In this document: piece by piece, positions 60,523 to 64,000 of the stretch
Layout: every line of letters begins with the position of its first letter
How positions within the stretch are numbered: position 1 is the stretch's first letter
Assembly (NCBI GenBank): GCA_902806565.1
Contig: CADCXA010000031.1
Span: forward strand, 1,488,001-1,552,000
Direction of reading: 5' to 3'
Source of the DNA: Hypoxylon rubiginosum
Taxonomy: Eukaryota; Ascomycota; Sordariomycetes; Xylariales; Hypoxylaceae
DNA: 64,000 nt
The notes under the pieces: generated by a model
Told to the model about the DNA's origin: nothing
What the model saw: the letters and a program-made list of their open reading frames with translations, nothing else
Database searches by the model: none
Made by a program: the position numbers and the translations under genes

Positions 60523-62507
60523 ATTTTATAAGATTTTATTAACGTTACGTTTTTAACTAACTTTTTTAATACTAATAGTTTTTACTTTAAAATTAAAAAG
60601 TTATTTTATTATTATTATTTATTATATAAATTATTTATTATAAAAACTTTTATATTTAAAAAAAATAATAAAATATTTTTAGTAAAAAGTATTATTATTA
60701 AATATTTTAATTATTTTCTTAATAAATAAAGTTTAAATAAAATAAATAAATAAAAGTTTAATTAAAATATAAAAAATTAAATAAAAAAAACAATTATAAA
60801 ATAATATATATATTTTAATGTTTATATTATAATATTTAGTTAGTAGTTAAAAAATATATAATATTAAATAAAGTTTATTTTTTTTATTTAAAGTTTAATT
60901 TTAAATAAACGATAATATAATTCTTATTTTAAATATAATAAAAATCTTAATAAAAAAATATATAATTAAAAAAAAAAGTGTAAATAATATTTAATAAATT
61001 TTTTATAAAATATATATATATTTAATTAATTAATAGCTAGGGATTTATAGTTTTAAATATAATATAATTATTTTTTAATTTTATTAATTATAATATAAAA
61101 ATGTAATAATTATAATTAAAATTAAATTTAAAATTAATATAATTAAGTAAATTATTAATATATATATTTTTTTATTACTTAAATATATTTTTATAAAAAA
61201 AAAGCTAATGTTTTTAAAAAAAAATTATTAAATATAATATATTAATTATAATAAAAATAATTAATATAAATATATATATATAATATTTAAAACTAATTAT
61301 AATATTTAAATATATAACTTATATTTATATAGTTTTTATAAAAAATATAAAAATAATAAGTTTTAATATTAATTAGATTATTTTAAGATACTAATAAATA
61401 AAAAATAATTTAATTAATAAATAAAAAAAAGTATAATTTTTTTATATTTTTAATATTATTTTAAATATTTTTAGTAATAATTATATAAGTTTTATAAAAT
61501 AATAAATAATAAAGTTTATTATTATTAATAATATATAAAATAATTAATATATATAATAAATTATATTTAAAATAAAAAATATAAATAATTTTTTAAATTT
61601 AATTAAATATATTATTATTATTATTAAAAAGTATAATAACTGTGAATTTTTTTTTTAAATTTATTTTATATTTTATATTAATAAAAAATATGTTAATAAA
61701 AAATAGATATTAAAATAAAAAGTGAAAAATTAAGGTAATGTTAAGAAATATTTATTTATATGTTATATAATTTATTTATATATATAAATAAATAATAAAT
61801 TATTAATATTTTAAGTTTTAAAATAATTTATTATTTAAGTGTTTAAGTAATTTATATAAATAAATCCTTATAATTTTATTTATATTATAATAAATATAAT
61901 TTTTTATTATTTATATATATTTAAGTTTATATATATTATATTTATATATTTAAAAATAAATAATATTAATAAATTATATTATTTAATTTATAGGTTGCCG
62001 CTATATAATTTATATACGTAATTATAATATAAGTTTAATATATATTATTTAAAATACTTAAAAATAAAATTATTATTTAATTTTAATTTTTTAAATTATT
62101 TTAATATAATTTTTAATATTAATTATAAAATAATTTATATTATTTATATTATTATTATTAATAATTATTAGTATTTAGTAATAAAAAAAAACACTAATAT
62201 ATTATAAATATATAAAAATAAATATAATTTTTATATTTTAAAAACTTTTAAAAACAAATTATTCATTATATTTAATTATAAGATTTTATTATTTAATAAT
62301 TATTAATAGATTTAACTAACAAATAATATTAAATATCTTTTTATTATAATATCGTAATAATTATTTAAATTTATTAACAAAATAATATTAATAAATAACT
62401 ATATTTTTTATTTAAATTTTAACTAGTAAATAATACCTGTTATTTTATTTTTATTATAAAAAAAAATAATAAGTTTAAAACATAAATATAATAAATTAAC
62501 TATAAGT

Positions 62508-62582
62508 AAATTAATTTTAAACAAGTTAATTTTAAACAAGTTAATTTTAAATAAGCCGACTTTAAATAAACTAATTTTAAAT
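62508..62582 (+). repeat. five-copy 15-bp minisatellite
   Basis: Five 15-base units of the aagttaattttaaac type. The fourth unit keeps ccgac where the others have ttaat or ctaat; these differences are again only C/T and G/A changes. Confidence 0.9.
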
Positions 62583-64000
62583 AATAAAAAAATATTTTTA
62601 TAAATTTTAATTATTAAAATTATAATAAATTTAAAAAAATTAATAAATAATTATAATTTTTTAATTAAGATTTATTATTTTATAAAAGCGTTAATTAGAA
62701 TTAAAATAACTTATATTATATTAAAAATATATTTAATTTAATTTAATAATTATTATATATAAAACTTTATAATTTTATTTTTAAATATAAATAATTTTTT
62801 TAATAATAATAAAAATTAAATAATAATTTAAAATAACATCTATTATTTATTTAATTATAATTATATAATCATAGTGTTAAAAAAAAATAAAAATAAAAAT
62901 AATAAATTAAATAAATTATATATATTATAAATTTATATATTAAATTTATTAAAACTTTTTATTAATAAAAACTTATTATATTTAAACCTTTATTATAATA
63001 TTAAATATTATTTTATTTTAAAAGTGTTTTTTTAATATATATTTATATATTTTATTTAAAGTTTAATATATAATAAAATAACCTTATTATTTAAAAATAA
63101 AAAAATAATAAAAAATTAAAAGTTTAATTTATTATTAATAAAATTTTAAAAAAATAAACATTATAAATAAAAGTTATTAAAAACTTTAATTAAAATATAT
63201 AAACTATAAATAAAAATATTAAAAATAAATAATTAAAAAAAGGGGAAAAAATAAAGTAAAAACTAATAATTAAAAAGTTTAAAATTAAAAAACTTAAAAT
63301 TAAAAAATTAATAATTAAAAGATAATTACAAATATTATTTTTTAGTTTTAAAAAAAAGCTTTTTAAATTTAAATTTAAAATCTAATAATAACAGCCCCGG
63401 TATTTATTATTAATATTATAAAAAAGTTTTTATTATATAAAAACAAAATAAATTAAAATTAATAACTAATAATAATAATTATAAAAAAAAGTTTAAAACT
63501 AATAAAAAACTAAAAATAAAACATATAAAATTAATATTAATTTTAATTTATATTAAAATTAAATAATTTAAATTTATATTTAATAATATTATATTTAAAT
63601 TAAATATTAATTTAATTTTATTATTTAATAATTTTATTAATAATAATAATAATATTTAAATTAATAATAAATAAAATTTTAATAAATATAAACACGATAA
63701 TATTTTAATAGTTAAAAAAAATAAAAGTCGCTAATTAAAAAATTTCTAAGAAAAAAAATGGTAAAATTTAAATAAAAGTTTAAAAAAAATAAATATAAAT
63801 ATAAATATAAAATATAAAATATAAATAAAATAATTAATATAAATATATTAATTAAAAAAAAATAATATAAATTAATAAAAAAATTTAATAAAAAATAATA
63901 AACTTAATAATTAAATATTAATTTTATAATTTTTATTTTATATTTTTATAGATAAATTTTAATTAATTTAAATTATATAAAATTAATATAATATAATAAT

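Larger units (their letters stand above)
49839..64000. repeat. 14 kb AT-rich block with RIP-like composition
   Basis: From about 49839 to the window end the sequence is almost only A and T. The remaining C and G sit mostly in AC/GT, AAG/CTT and GC contexts, while CA and TG are rare and TA is very common. That is the pattern left by repeat-induced point mutation (C to T, favouring CA, on both strands). No open reading frame of any size exists. It is probably mutated transposon sequence, possibly subtelomeric or pericentromeric; no telomere repeat is seen. The element families cannot be read by eye. Confidence 0.85.

Overview
This window comes from a filamentous ascomycete (Pezizomycotina-type) genome. 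The evidence is short spliceosomal introns (mostly 55-205 bp) with GTRNGT-like donors and CTAAC-like branch sites, fungal protein families (iterative-type NRPS, A-T-R reductase, AflR-type and Gal4-type Zn2Cys6 factors, GMC oxidoreductase), and a final 14 kb of extremely AT-rich sequence with the look of repeat-induced point mutation (RIP). The species cannot be told from the sequence alone.

Layout. 1-447 is the 3' end of a medium-chain dehydrogenase/reductase (MDR). 903-7320 (minus) is a three-exon bimodular NRPS (A-T-C-A-T-C, about 2098 aa). It shares a 1.3 kb divergent promoter region with a small carboxymuconolactone decarboxylase/AhpD-like gene (8618-9359). An AflR-type Zn2Cys6 regulator (11350-12830), an R1R2R3 Myb regulator (15907-17183, minus), an enoyl-reductase-like MDR (19097-20131) and a dienelactone hydrolase (21214-22249, minus) follow, with 1-3 kb spacers between them. 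A 10.2 kb stretch of ordinary base composition (22250-32476) has no gene I can support. Beyond it lie an NRPS-like A-T-R carboxylic acid reductase (32477-35769), a zinc alcohol dehydrogenase (37482-38791, minus), a large Zn2Cys6 factor (40656-43022, minus) and a secreted GMC flavoprotein oxidoreductase (45963-47927). From about 49839 to the end the sequence is an AT block with no readable genes.

How the genes may work together. The left half looks like a secondary-metabolite cluster: a dipeptide-forming NRPS, tailoring enzymes and an AflR-type local activator. The first adenylation domain lacks the conserved aspartate that binds the amino group of an alpha-amino acid, so module 1 may load an unusual acid. 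The right half pairs an acid-to-aldehyde A-T-R reductase with an alcohol dehydrogenase and a secreted oxidase. Whether the two halves form one pathway or two neighbouring ones cannot be decided here.

Several gene models needed exons rebuilt across introns: the zinc cluster of the AflR-type factor, an 11-bp micro-exon in the alcohol dehydrogenase, the N-terminal exon of the hydrolase, and a probable 60-bp in-frame intron in the A-T-R gene.
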